Both the position numbers and the translations under genes were made by a program. Of a DNA stretch of 64,000 nucleotides, positions 1 to 9,227 are shown piece after piece. The stretch covers positions 47,940-111,939 of the forward strand of contig JACFMS010000007.1 in assembly GCA_019455285.1 (NCBI GenBank), read 5' to 3'. The DNA is from Sphingomonadales bacterium (GTDB taxonomy: Bacteria > Pseudomonadota > Alphaproteobacteria > Sphingomonadales > Govanellaceae). The first letter of the stretch is position 1. Each line of letters begins with the position of its first letter. Below the pieces are notes generated by a model that was given only the letters and a program-made list of their open reading frames with translations, searched no databases and had not been told where the DNA came from.

Positions 1-2
1 TC

Positions 3-113
3 CACCCGATCCTGCGCATGCATTACCAGATGGCCATGAACCCGGGCATGGCGGAGCATGTCAGTATCAAAGGCTTTCTAAGCGAACTTAAAAAGGATCA
101 GGGGCATGGCTGA
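3..113 (+). CDS. LigA-type dioxygenase small subunit, C-terminal tail (partial)
   Basis: The window opens inside this reading frame; only the last 36 codons are present, ending at a TGA that overlaps the next gene's ATG by 8 bases. The tail begins with a His-Pro-Ile-Leu stretch that resembles the end of the LigA (alpha) subunit family of LigAB extradiol dioxygenases, but so short a piece is weak evidence. The overlap with a LigB-type gene supports the reading, because LigA and LigB subunits are usually encoded side by side and translated together. The start and most of the protein lie outside the window. Confidence 0.55.
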   Translation, partial: HPILRMHYQMAMNPGMAEHVSIKGFLSELKKDQGHG

Positions 114-915
114 AATTGTTGCGGCTGTGGCCACATCCCACATCCTGATGTCACCGGATAGTGCCGGGGAGCGGGCATGGCGGGTTTTTACCGGGATGCG
201 CGCCGTGGGCCAGGCGGTTCAGTCCGCGAAGCCCGATGTGATCGTGGTGCTCAGCAATGATCACCTGTTCAATTTTGATCTTGAAGTTGATGTGCCCTTT
301 CTGGTGGGGGCGGCTGAACAGTACACGCCATTTGGCGATATGGATATTCCGCAACATCCCGTTGCTGGGCACCGTGACTTTGCGTTGGGTTTTGCAACCC
401 ACGCCCAGGCGGCGGGGTTTGCTGTCATAGCGCTGGATCATCACCGGCCGGATCACGGCACCATGATTCCACTGCTGTTCGCCAATCCCGAAAACACCAT
501 TCCAGTGGTGCCGGTTTATATAAATCTGGCCAATAATGCCGCGCCAAGCGCTGACGATTGCTGGCGCTTGGGCGAGGCACTGCGGCAGTTCATTCAAGAC
601 CAACGGCCCGCTGATGAACGTGTGGCCATCATCGCTACCGGCGGCCTGTCGCATTGGGTGGGCTATGACGGGAAGGGCGTTAACGAGGAATTTGATTGCC
701 GTTTCTTAAACGACATGGCCAGCGGGAAGGCAGAACTGTGGCGCGTGAAGCCTTCGGAAGATATTGAATGGCAGGCCGGCAATGGCGGCCTGGAAATTGT
801 CAACTGGCTCATTCTAGCAGCGTCAGTGCCGGGTGCCCGTGGTGAAATTGTCTACTATGAACCGGTGCCCGAATGGATGACCGGCATGGGCGGCATGATT
901 ATGAAGTTGTCTTAA
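106..915 (+). CDS. LigB-type class III extradiol ring-cleavage dioxygenase
   Basis: A 269-residue LigB-family protein, close to the usual length for the catalytic subunit of protocatechuate 4,5-dioxygenase-like enzymes. These non-haem Fe(II) enzymes open catechol-type rings next to the hydroxyl pair, in the cytoplasm. The family's iron ligands can be placed at His12 (ATSH), His53 (NDH) and Glu230 (NGGLE), and the conserved His117 (DHG) and His183 (GLSH) are also present. It overlaps the likely LigA tail by 8 bases and is followed by a TonB-dependent receptor 47 bases on, which suggests an uptake and ring-opening unit. The substrate cannot be told from sequence; a protocatechuate- or gallate-like diol is the family norm. 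Confidence 0.88.
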   Translation: MAEIVAAVATSHILMSPDSAGERAWRVFTGMRAVGQAVQSAKPDVIVVLSNDHLFNFDLEVDVPFLVGAAEQYTPFGDMDIPQHPVAGHRDFALGFATHAQAAGFAVIALDHHRPDHGTMIPLLFANPENTIPVVPVYINLANNAAPSADDCWRLGEALRQFIQDQRPADERVAIIATGGLSHWVGYDGKGVNEEFDCRFLNDMASGKAELWRVKPSEDIEWQAGNGGLEIVNWLILAASVPGARGEIVYYEPVPEWMTGMGGMIMKLS

Positions 916-962
916 TTTACGGACGCTTTCAGCAGTTTTCAACTATGACAGGGAGGTTATAT

Positions 963-3235
963 ATGTCTCATAAAATATGCCAGAGAACGCGAACCTTGAG
1001 CGCTCTGCCGTTTGTGCTCGGCGGCATGCTTGCCCCCGTCGCCACCTATGGCGAAACCAGGGCATCCAGCATGGTACTGGACGAAATTATTGTAACCGCC
1101 CGCAAGCGTGAGGAAAGTTTGCAGGATACGCCCACATCTATCACTGCCGCCAGCGGCCAGGCGCTGAATGCAAGGCTGATCACAAGCACCCAAGGCATTG
1201 CAGAAATAACGCCCAACCTGGTGGTCACGCAGGGTTTGGCGCGTCTGGCAACAGCTCCGTTGGTGCTTATTTCATCAGGGGCATAGGTCAAATAGATTTT
1301 TTATTGAATACGGATCCCGGCGTGGGGCTTTATCTGGATGGTGTCTATATCGCACGGGCATTTGGTTCGATCATGGATTTGATCGACCTGGAGCGTGTGG
1401 AAGTGCTGCGCGGGCCCCAAGGCACGCTGTTTGGGCGTAATACCATTGGTGGGGCCGTTAGCATGGTGTCCGCCGCGCCCGCCAGCGAGTTTTCTTTGGA
1501 TGGCCGGCTTAAGTACGGCAGCTTTGATCGGGCCGAAGCGCGTGCGGTTGTGAACGTTCCGTTAAGCGAAACCCTGTCATCAAAGGTGGCCGTTATATAC
1601 AGGAATATTGACGGCTATGTGCACAGAATCACCGATAATTCCCGGCTAGGGGATGAGGAGACGGTGGGCATACGATTTGCTACACGCTGGACCCCCGCAG
1701 ACACGCTGACTTTCGATTTATCTGTCGATTACTCGGATTCCGATGGCACTTCGCCGCCCCAGAATGTGATCCAGATTGTGGAAACAGCGAACTTTCCCAG
1801 CGTCGTGAACGGTCTATTCGTGGGCCCACCGTGCGTGCCGCCCCCCAGTCCGTTAAATAATCCGGCGTGCTTTAACTCACAGTACGAGGCAAATGACCGT
1901 TTTACCGAACAGGGCACGTTTAATTCTGAACAAAAAACGGAAGTATGGGGTCTGAATTTCACAGCCGAATATTTAGCCACCGATTGGCTGACGGTTAAAT
2001 CCATTACCGGTTATCGTGAGGTGGATGCGGTCGGCAGCCGTGACGGCGACCATACACCCATTCTTATTCAAAATACATATGATACATGGACACATAAGCA
2101 GTTCAGCCAGGAACTACAGCTTCTTGGGACAAATTTCGATGACAGCCTGAATTGGATTTTAGGGGCCTATTATTTTTCAGAGAAGGGCGAAAATCTCAGC
2201 TTCATCGATTTTCCTATAGCCTCTTTCCAAAGCGGGGGATCGGTCGATAACGAGAATTTTGCATTATTCGCCCAGGCGACCTATGACATCACCCGGCGGC
2301 TTGCGCTGACCGCAGGGGTTCGGTGGACCGACGAGACTAAAACGTTTCTGCCGGATCAGTTTGTCCTTGTGGATCCGCTTGGCCTTTTTCCCCCTGGTTC
2401 TGTGCCGGGGTTCCGTCTGGTCAACTTCGAAACAAACAAATTCAGTATTTCCGAAGTTAAGCCGATGGCGACAGTATCCTATAAGCTCACAGATGATTTG
2501 ATGGCTTATGGCTCTTTCTCACAGGGTTTTAAAAGCGGCGGCTTTAATCAGCGCATTCTTGTGCCGGTTCAAAATCCAAAGGCTTTTGCGCCGGAATTTG
2601 TTTCATCTTATGAAGCCGGGCTGAAATGGGATAGTCCTTCTTTGCCGCTGCGTATTAATGCTGCCTTCTTCTACACCGACTATAAAGACTTGCAGATTCA
2701 GACATTTGATGGGGTGCAGCCGGTAACGGCAAATGCCGCCAGTGCTGAAATTAAAGGCTTGGAGATTGAAATGAATGCCGCGCCCATTGATGGCATGTCC
2801 ATCAGTGTGGGCATAGGTTACACGGACGCTAAGTATAAAGATCTGGATCCTTCGGTCCTTGCTACGGGGGTGGGCCTTGATAACGAATTCGCCCAAATTC
2901 CTGAATGGACGATCAATGCTGGCGTTTCCTATGAATACGGTCTTCGCGGTGGCATGGGTAGTGTGACCCCGCGTGTTGATGTTGTTTATCAGTCTGCCAC
3001 GTTTTTAGATACCGCGAACACGCCAGCCCTGCGTCAGCCGGGATTTGCGCTGGTGAATGCAGCCGTTGCCTATGAAAGCGAGACTGGCGCGTGGGGCCTG
3101 ACCTTATATGGACGAAATCTGACCGATAAAACCTATCTGACAGGCGGCTTTGCTGACTTCCTCGATCAGGGATATGCGGAGGCGTTAATCGGGCGTCCGC
3201 GTGAATGGGGCATTCAACTGGACGTGCATTATTAG
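963..3235 (+). pseudogene. TonB-dependent outer-membrane receptor, frameshifted
   Basis: Outer-membrane receptor for energy-dependent substrate uptake, split into two frames. The first frame (963-1286; GGGAGG ribosome site at 950-955) gives a signal peptide, a TonB-box-like DEIIVTARKREE and the start of the plug, then stops at TAG 1284-1286. The second frame is open from about 1241 and continues seamlessly with the plug motif FIRGIGQ, then LRGPQGTLFGRN and a full barrel ending in a C-terminal Tyr. One missing G near 1236-1241 explains the break. The restored protein would be about 757 residues, a normal size for catabolic receptors of this type. It may be a recent pseudogene or an assembly error, because the rest is well preserved. 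Confidence 0.85.
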
Positions 3236-3289
3236 GCTGCGTGGCCAGTGCAGCTGTAAGCCCCCCCTATTGGCAAAGAGGAGACAGAA

Positions 3290-4306
3290 ATGGCCAGGAA
3301 AATCCCCATTTGGGAGCCTTCTGACGAGACCAAATCAGCGATGGCGCCAATAGATGGCAATGAATATTGTGGCGTTGGCGAGTCTTCGGTTGTTCGGCCC
3401 AAGCCATTTTTTTGGCATGACCCAGCCTTGCACCCGTGGGGTAGAATGCAACAATATACTGTCCAGCTGATGTTCGGCGTGCCTGGAGAAGGCGACCAGG
3501 TTGCTCAGGCATTCCGTGCCGGCGCGGATGGCATTTCGTTTGAACAACGGGGGCCGGAAGCCATACCAGTTGCGGATACCAAAATTGAAAAAACGCCACA
3601 GGACTGGAGCGAGAATATCCGGGCTTTTGCACTGGCAAACGAGGCAGACGATATAGGCATCGCCCGCCTGGATCCTACGTGGGTTTTTGAGGGGTTCGAG
3701 GTTAATTTGCCAAACATCATTACCATTGCCGTTGCCCATGACTATAATGAGATCAAGGAAGTACCGTCCTTACCGGGAAGTCCGCGGGGTATTATTGAGG
3801 TTGGTAAACAATACACGCGGGGGGCAACCGTTGCAAACCGCCTACGGAACTACATACGGGCACAAGGCTACAACGCAGATTCATATGAAGGACCAATGGC
3901 GGCAGGCCTGTTGATGATTCCGGCGGCAATTGCCGGGGGGTTGGGGGAACTTGGGAAGCATCACAGTATTATTCATCCCAGATTTGGTTCTTCCTTTCGG
4001 CTGGCGGCGGTTGCCACCGATATGCCATTGAAGCTCAATGAGCCTATTGACTTTGGGGCGGATGATTTTTGCTTGTCGTGTCAGATCTGCACGGATAACT
4101 GCCCGCCGGCAGCGATCTCCGATGAAAAGCAAATCGTCCGTGGGGTGGAGAAATGGCATATAGATTTTGATAAGTGTATTCCTTTTTTTGCCGAAGCGCG
4201 TGGTTGCGCCATTTGTATTGCAGTATGTCCTTGGAGCCGGCCAGGCGTTGCAAAAGGATTATTGCAAAAGATAGCAAAAAAACGGGCCAGGAGTGTTGGA
4301 AAATAG
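3290..4306 (+). CDS. Reductive dehalogenase-like iron-sulfur protein
   Basis: A 338-residue protein with the C-terminal architecture of cobamide-dependent reductive dehalogenases. The first cluster motif has Cys261, 264, 267 and 271 (CxxCxxCxxxCP); the second has Cys296, 306, 309 and 313. Before them, residues 211-245 (GGLGELGKHH, FRLAAVATDMPL) match the conserved corrinoid-domain core of the family and of the related QueG enzymes. There is no twin-arginine signal or membrane anchor gene, so it should be cytoplasmic, like the aerobic catabolic forms. It is shorter than classical RdhA and has no fused flavodoxin or reductase domain, so electrons must come from another protein. A good ribosome site (GAGGAG) precedes the ATG. 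Removal of halogen from an aromatic is possible but unproven. Confidence 0.75.
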   Translation: MARKIPIWEPSDETKSAMAPIDGNEYCGVGESSVVRPKPFFWHDPALHPWGRMQQYTVQLMFGVPGEGDQVAQAFRAGADGISFEQRGPEAIPVADTKIEKTPQDWSENIRAFALANEADDIGIARLDPTWVFEGFEVNLPNIITIAVAHDYNEIKEVPSLPGSPRGIIEVGKQYTRGATVANRLRNYIRAQGYNADSYEGPMAAGLLMIPAAIAGGLGELGKHHSIIHPRFGSSFRLAAVATDMPLKLNEPIDFGADDFCLSCQICTDNCPPAAISDEKQIVRGVEKWHIDFDKCIPFFAEARGCAICIAVCPWSRPGVAKGLLQKIAKKRARSVGK

Positions 4307-4447
4307 CCACTTCGTGTAAAGCTGATGGCCCTGAACAGCCCCAATCTTCTCGTTAATAGGGGCAGTGCGCGTCTTAAGCTATAGCATCATCTGAAGGAAG
4401 GGCATGACCTCATCCACACTCGAAATTACCAGCATCTTGGGCGGCTT

Positions 4448-5254
4448 TTATGGTGCGTATCGACTTAAAAATTCTTCCAGCTTGGCATTAAAGACTTCAG
4501 GCGCTTCTATATTGCTCAAATGCCCAACACCCTTTAGCACGACTAGGTCTGAGTGAGGGATAAGTCTTGCAAGCGACTCGCTTTCACGAGGCGGTAATAC
4601 TCGGTCCTCGTCACCAACGATGATGAGCGTGGGTACCTTAATTTTAGGCAAAACCGACCGGAAGTCTGTGGTCAAAATTGCCCTTAAGGTCATCTTATAG
4701 GGTTCCGCCCGGAGCGCTTCCAGGGATTGCAGTATCTTGTGCCGGGCTTCCGCCGTGGCTTTGGCCGCCAGCAGCACATCGGCCATCGGGGGCGCGATTT
4801 GCTTGAGCGTCAGGCCTGCTTCCAAAGGCTTCAGGCGCTTGTCGAGAAATTCCGATTGTTCCGCTTTGGACAAGACATGAAATCCGCTGGAGGTGTTCAC
4901 TAAAGTGAGAGTCAGAACCCGTTCCGGATGCCGGCCGTAGAAATCCTGCACGATCATGCCGCCCATGGACAAACCCACCAGATGAGCTTTCTTTGCCCCT
5001 AAGTGGTCCAGCAGGTTGCGCAGGTCTTCGGCAAACTGGGAGAACTCCAGCGGGGTTTTCGGGTCATCACTGTCACCATAGCCCCGGGCATCCCAGGCAA
5101 TGGTGGTGAAGCGGCCGCTGAACTCGTTGACCTGGTCTTGCCAGTTCAGGCGATTGCCGCCGATGCCGTGGAGAAAAATTAAAAAGGGACCGGAACCCGC
5201 GCGCTCATATGCCAGCCGCAGTCCGCCGCTTTGAAAATACTCTGTGCTGCTCAT
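4448..5254 (-). CDS. Alpha/beta-fold hydrolase
   Basis: A 268-residue single-domain alpha/beta hydrolase, with oxyanion-loop motif HGIGGN near 29-34, nucleophile elbow GLSMGG (Ser96), acid Asp217 (GDEDRV) and His245 (GVGHLS). It resembles 3-oxoadipate enol-lactonase and meta-cleavage-product hydrolase relatives in size and layout. Its start codon overlaps the stop of the RidA gene upstream by one base (TAATG), so it is translated with the hydantoinase operon. A late hydrolytic step, such as opening a lactone or cleaving a C-C or ester bond of the operon's product, is likely, but the substrate is unknown. Confidence 0.85.
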   Translation of the reverse strand: MSSTEYFQSGGLRLAYERAGSGPFLIFLHGIGGNRLNWQDQVNEFSGRFTTIAWDARGYGDSDDPKTPLEFSQFAEDLRNLLDHLGAKKAHLVGLSMGGMIVQDFYGRHPERVLTLTLVNTSSGFHVLSKAEQSEFLDKRLKPLEAGLTLKQIAPPMADVLLAAKATAEARHKILQSLEALRAEPYKMTLRAILTTDFRSVLPKIKVPTLIIVGDEDRVLPPRESESLARLIPHSDLVVLKGVGHLSNIEAPEVFNAKLEEFLSRYAP

Positions 5255-5667
5255 TAGTCACGCCCGCGGGGAAGATATGCTGTCGCTTCGACTTCCAACA
5301 TCAGTTCCGGGTAGACCAGGGCGGTTACCTGAACACCGGTGCTGGCGGGTTTATGGGCGCCAAAAAATTCACGCCGCACATCAAAGTAACCTTTAACCGC
5401 CTCAAAGTCGGTGATGTCCACGGTGAAAAAGGTGGTGAGCTTAACAATGTCCGTGAAGGACGCACCGGCTTTGTCCAGTATCTCTTGGATGTTTTCAAAT
5501 ATCTTGCGGGTCTGGGCACGCAGGTCGCCTGCGCCCACCACCTTGCCTTCCCCATCAATGGCGCACTGACCGGACAGGATCACCACATCGCCCACCCGCA
5601 GCCCTTGCGACAGGGGAAATTCCGCATCCCATTGCCAGCCGGGATCAATGAAGTTGATATCCGACAT
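5254..5667 (-). CDS. RidA family (YjgF/UK114) enamine/imine deaminase-like protein
   Basis: 137 residues, the standard length for a RidA monomer (homotrimer, cytoplasmic). RidA proteins hydrolyse reactive enamines and imines, and specialised members act in the breakdown of nitrogen heterocycles or amino sugars. The family core is seen in GDVVILSGQCAID, FENIQEILDKAGAS and the C-terminal ELMLEVEATAYLP. The Arg expected near residue 105 of classical RidA is not clearly in place here, so deaminase activity is not assured. It sits 20 bases after the second HyuB gene and is coupled to the hydrolase, which suggests a role in the same pathway. Confidence 0.85.
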   Translation of the reverse strand: MSDINFIDPGWQWDAEFPLSQGLRVGDVVILSGQCAIDGEGKVVGAGDLRAQTRKIFENIQEILDKAGASFTDIVKLTTFFTVDITDFEAVKGYFDVRREFFGAHKPASTGVQVTALVYPELMLEVEATAYLPRGRD

Positions 5668-5687
5668 TTTGATACTCCCTCAAATAA

Positions 5688-7454
5688 TCAATTGCCAATT
5701 TCGGTAGAGACGGATGATTGCTGATGTGCCTTGCGCAGCTTGGTGGTGGCTTCTTCGTCCACAGTTTCGGTGGCTGGATTGATAATCACGCCATAATCGC
5801 GCTTAGCGCCTTCCAGGGATACGTAGTCGTCCAGATAGTCGCGCAATACCATGGCAGGATCGCGCTTGAAGGGCGGTCCCCAGCCGCCGCCGCCCGCACT
5901 TTGGGCAAACAGCAGGGCGCCGGGTTCCTGAACATAGCCTTCCGCATCCATGTGGATTTTTTGTTCGTTTGGTCCCTTGTAATCAATGATCACATAGTTG
6001 CCTGCCGCCGGGCCGCCACCGGCAAAGCCCATCAAGGGCCGCTTGGAGGCTTGGACCTGAATATTGTTGATCACCGGATCTGTGGTGCTGACCCGTTGCA
6101 CCCAGTGGGCGGGGCAACCGCGCCACTGGCCGGGTGCTGCGGTATCGGTGCTGTATTCATTTTGCAGATAGAAGAACGGATACAGCACTTCCATAAGTTC
6201 AAAGGATGGGATTTTAAGCGAGGCGTGCGGTGCCGCATAACCGCCCCAGCCATCCGTGCCAAAGGCGCCGCCGCTGGAGGTGGCGCTGGGGCCATAGTCC
6301 ACCGAAACATACATTTCACCGCCATAGCGGGAGTTATGACCGAATACAGTGTTGATGGTCATGTCGATGAAGGCGGAGCCGGTTTTTTCTGGCACGATAT
6401 TCTCCAGGGCTTTCATCACCGCCTGACCAATGTCGTTGCCGATACACAACGTGGAGTTGCCCACCGGGGCGGGTGGCTTCGGGTTCACCACGGACGCTTC
6501 CGGCAGCTTCACCTTGATGGGCCGGAAGAAACCGGAATTCAGCGGAATGTTGGGCATCACCACGGAAAATTCCGTGAATACCCAGGATAGCGTATTGCCG
6601 GGCACGCTGTTGACAAAGCCGCGCGTCTGCGGGTGAGAGCCGGTGAAATCCACAGTGCAGCCGTCGCCTTCCACGTTGATGGTCACATCTACGTTGATGT
6701 CCGTGCCGCCCATGAAGTCGTGTTCCAGAATGCTGCGCCCTTTATATACTCCGTCGGGCCAGCGGGAAATTTCCGCCCGCACCAGACGCTCGCTGTAGCC
6801 CATGATATATTCCACGGCTTCCAGCACCGTATCGATGCCGTACTTTTCCACCATGCGCAGCACCCGGTCTTCGCCCACTTTGCAGGCGCCGATCATGGCG
6901 TTAAGATCACCTTTCATCACCATGGGCAGCCGGTTGTTGGCGGCCAGCAGTTCCAGAAGATCGCGGCGCATTTCGCCCTTTTCACATATCTTCATGGGCG
7001 CCAGACGGAAACCTTCCTGCCATATTTCCGTGGCGGAGGAATTGTAGCCGCCGGGCACCGGGCCGCCCACTTCCACGAAGTGCGCACGCACGGCGGGAAA
7101 AAAGATCGGCTTGTTTTTGTAGAATACCGGCTTGATCAGGGTCCAATCGGGAATGTGGCTGCCGCCGTAGTAAGGATCGGTGGCCAGAACCATATCGCCT
7201 TCATTCAGATTGTATTTGAAGGTTCTTAAAATGGTTTCCACGGAATGAACCGAGGCGTAAATATGGACCGGCTGGGAATTGGCGCGCGCCAGCAGGCTGA
7301 CTTCCTTGCCACGCAAATAAAATACCCCGGTGGAATAATCATGGGCTTCGCTGAAAACCGGCGAGACCGATGTGTTTTCCATGGTTTTGCTGATCTCTTC
7401 AGAGACCGTTTCCAGATATTCCCGAATGATTTCGGCAGTGACCAGATCTTTCAT
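5688..7454 (-). CDS. HyuB-type subunit of hydantoinase/oxoprolinase/carboxylase (copy with intact metal site)
   Basis: A 588-residue member of the hydantoinase B/oxoprolinase family. These subunits carry the site where a substrate phosphorylated by the HyuA partner is hydrolysed or carboxylated. The predicted metal ligands are His100 and Asp103 in DPYYGGSHIPD, with His125 in VRAHFVEVGG. Their spacing (+3, +25) equals that of the Mn ligands I recall for the acetone carboxylase alpha subunit. The Gly-rich C-terminal GGGGWGPPFKRDP is typical of the family. It overlaps the upstream HyuB paralogue by 4 bases (ATGA). Whether the complex is a hydantoinase, lactamase or carboxylase cannot be decided from sequence. 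Confidence 0.88.
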   Translation of the reverse strand: MKDLVTAEIIREYLETVSEEISKTMENTSVSPVFSEAHDYSTGVFYLRGKEVSLLARANSQPVHIYASVHSVETILRTFKYNLNEGDMVLATDPYYGGSHIPDWTLIKPVFYKNKPIFFPAVRAHFVEVGGPVPGGYNSSATEIWQEGFRLAPMKICEKGEMRRDLLELLAANNRLPMVMKGDLNAMIGACKVGEDRVLRMVEKYGIDTVLEAVEYIMGYSERLVRAEISRWPDGVYKGRSILEHDFMGGTDINVDVTINVEGDGCTVDFTGSHPQTRGFVNSVPGNTLSWVFTEFSVVMPNIPLNSGFFRPIKVKLPEASVVNPKPPAPVGNSTLCIGNDIGQAVMKALENIVPEKTGSAFIDMTINTVFGHNSRYGGEMYVSVDYGPSATSSGGAFGTDGWGGYAAPHASLKIPSFELMEVLYPFFYLQNEYSTDTAAPGQWRGCPAHWVQRVSTTDPVINNIQVQASKRPLMGFAGGGPAAGNYVIIDYKGPNEQKIHMDAEGYVQEPGALLFAQSAGGGGWGPPFKRDPAMVLRDYLDDYVSLEGAKRDYGVIINPATETVDEEATTKLRKAHQQSSVSTEIGN

Positions 7455-9208
7455 CTTGCTTCTCCGGCGCGCAGGGGCTTTTGACGCAACCTGGCGGTTT
7501 CTGCGTCATCGATGGTATCATCAGCACGGATGGCAACGCCATAATGCTGCCGGGCGGCATCCCGGCTGACATAATCATTCAGCACATCCTGCAAAACCAG
7601 TTGGGGGTCGCGGTTAAATGGATTGCCCCAGCCCGCGCCGCCGCCCATGGTCAGGGTGATTTCCGCGCCGCCAGCCAATGTCATGTCCAAAAAAGTTTTT
7701 TCTATGATGTCGTTGGCGCCGTTGGTGGTCACGGCCAGGCTGTTGGCGGTGCCGGGCATGCCATCTGCCACGCCGTTTTTTGCAGGATCTGACGCCATGA
7801 CGCAGGCGGTCAGATAATGTTCGCCATCTGCTGTCTGCACCGGCGTCAGCCGGGCCGTGGTGCCGGGTCCGCCCCGCCATTGGCCGGGCCCGCTGGAATC
7901 AACATCAAATTCCAAACTGCTGATCCAGCCTTCGGCGCGGGTTTCATACAATTCCACCGAGGGCAATGGCGCTGCGGCGGACGCCGTCGCCATGCCCCAG
8001 CCATCGCAGTCGTAGGTGCCGCTGCAACCGCCCTGGGCAAAGCGGCTGTAATCATAGCTATCCATCTGTTCCAGGGTGTTGCCGTGGCGAATGCCGCGCT
8101 TCACCGTGAAGGCCAGCAATTTGTTGGCCACTACACTGGCGGCGGCCTTGGGCAGGAACTGCGCCAGGGCGGCGCTGACGGCGTTGGCGACTTCGTGGCC
8201 CGCATGATCCACGCTCCAGCCCGTGGGGGCAGGGTAGGCGGGTTCCACAAGCGAGCCCGGGCGGGTGACGATTTCCACACAGCGGGCAATGCCCGAATTG
8301 CGGGGCACCGCCGCGCCCACCGCCGCCAGCACAGGCAAAAGTGCGTAACCGCTGGCCATGGAGCGGGTGATATTGGTAAACCCGGCGGACTGATCGTCGC
8401 TGCCGCTTAAATCGATTTGCAGCGAACCGTCCTGAACCTTCAGGGCTGCCCGCACATGCAGGTTTTCGCGGTCCTGACAATCGTGCGGCAGAACAGAAAT
8501 CCCTTCATGGCGGCCCGCCGGCCATTGCGCCAGCAGTGTCGACAAGCGCCGGGCGGCATAATCAATGGTCCATTCCATGGCGGCGATGACAGTGTCACGG
8601 CCATGACTGCCCAACAGTTCCTCAAACCGCCGCCGCCCTACCGTGATGGCGGCGGCCATGGCTTCAAGGTCCAATTGCATGGCTTCCGGCGCCCGGCTGT
8701 TGAGCAGCAGCGTGTTCAGTGCATCCTGAACCAGGCGGCCGTCGCGGTAAAACCGCACCGGCGTGCAGCGGGCGCCTTCCTGCCAGATCTCCCGCGCTTT
8801 CGGGTTCAGATTCCCGCGCAGATCCCCGCCAAAATCTTCAATGTGGCCGCGCACACCCAGATAGAAGACGATTTCATCATGGTCGCTGACCGGCGCGATC
8901 AACGTGAATTCCTGCACCCGGCTGCCGCCGCTGTAGGGATCGTTGGTGACAATCATATCTTCCGGCCCCAGATCGTACTGAAAGCGATCCAGAATAGAAG
9001 CGGCGGTATCCGCCATGGAAAACAAATGCACCGGATTATCGATGGCCACCAGCGATGTGTTTTCAGTGAAAATGGCGCTGCAACATTCCTGGGCCTCGCC
9101 AATCATGGGCGAATAGGCGGTGCTGGTGAGCGTGGCCCGCATTTCTGCCACGATCGCATCGAATTTGTTGCGGAGTATTTCCGCGGTAACCGGATTAAGC
9201 TCGGTCAT
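7451..9208 (-). CDS. HyuB-type subunit, divergent paralogue with altered metal site
   Basis: A 585-residue hydantoinase B/oxoprolinase family protein and a paralogue of its downstream neighbour. The equivalent of the metal motif reads DPYSGGSRVQE, so the first two ligands are replaced by Arg97 and Glu100; the third, His122 (VRGHIEDFGG), is kept at the same spacing. The family fold seems otherwise complete, including the C-terminal GGGAGWGNPFNRDP. This suggests a non-catalytic or differently metallated partner subunit, not a spare copy. It is followed by a 4-base overlap into the other HyuB gene and preceded 19 bases away by the HyuA gene, with no room for an acetone-carboxylase-type gamma subunit. 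Confidence 0.88.
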   Translation of the reverse strand: MTELNPVTAEILRNKFDAIVAEMRATLTSTAYSPMIGEAQECCSAIFTENTSLVAIDNPVHLFSMADTAASILDRFQYDLGPEDMIVTNDPYSGGSRVQEFTLIAPVSDHDEIVFYLGVRGHIEDFGGDLRGNLNPKAREIWQEGARCTPVRFYRDGRLVQDALNTLLLNSRAPEAMQLDLEAMAAAITVGRRRFEELLGSHGRDTVIAAMEWTIDYAARRLSTLLAQWPAGRHEGISVLPHDCQDRENLHVRAALKVQDGSLQIDLSGSDDQSAGFTNITRSMASGYALLPVLAAVGAAVPRNSGIARCVEIVTRPGSLVEPAYPAPTGWSVDHAGHEVANAVSAALAQFLPKAAASVVANKLLAFTVKRGIRHGNTLEQMDSYDYSRFAQGGCSGTYDCDGWGMATASAAAPLPSVELYETRAEGWISSLEFDVDSSGPGQWRGGPGTTARLTPVQTADGEHYLTACVMASDPAKNGVADGMPGTANSLAVTTNGANDIIEKTFLDMTLAGGAEITLTMGGGAGWGNPFNRDPQLVLQDVLNDYVSRDAARQHYGVAIRADDTIDDAETARLRQKPLRAGEAR

Positions 9209-9227
9209 CGTGCGCTACTCCTTACCC

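Noticed and set aside
1225-1300. Programmed ribosomal frameshift as explanation of the broken receptor
   Set aside because: No slippery heptamer and no stable downstream structure noticed; receptors of this family are not known to use it. A plain indel is simpler.
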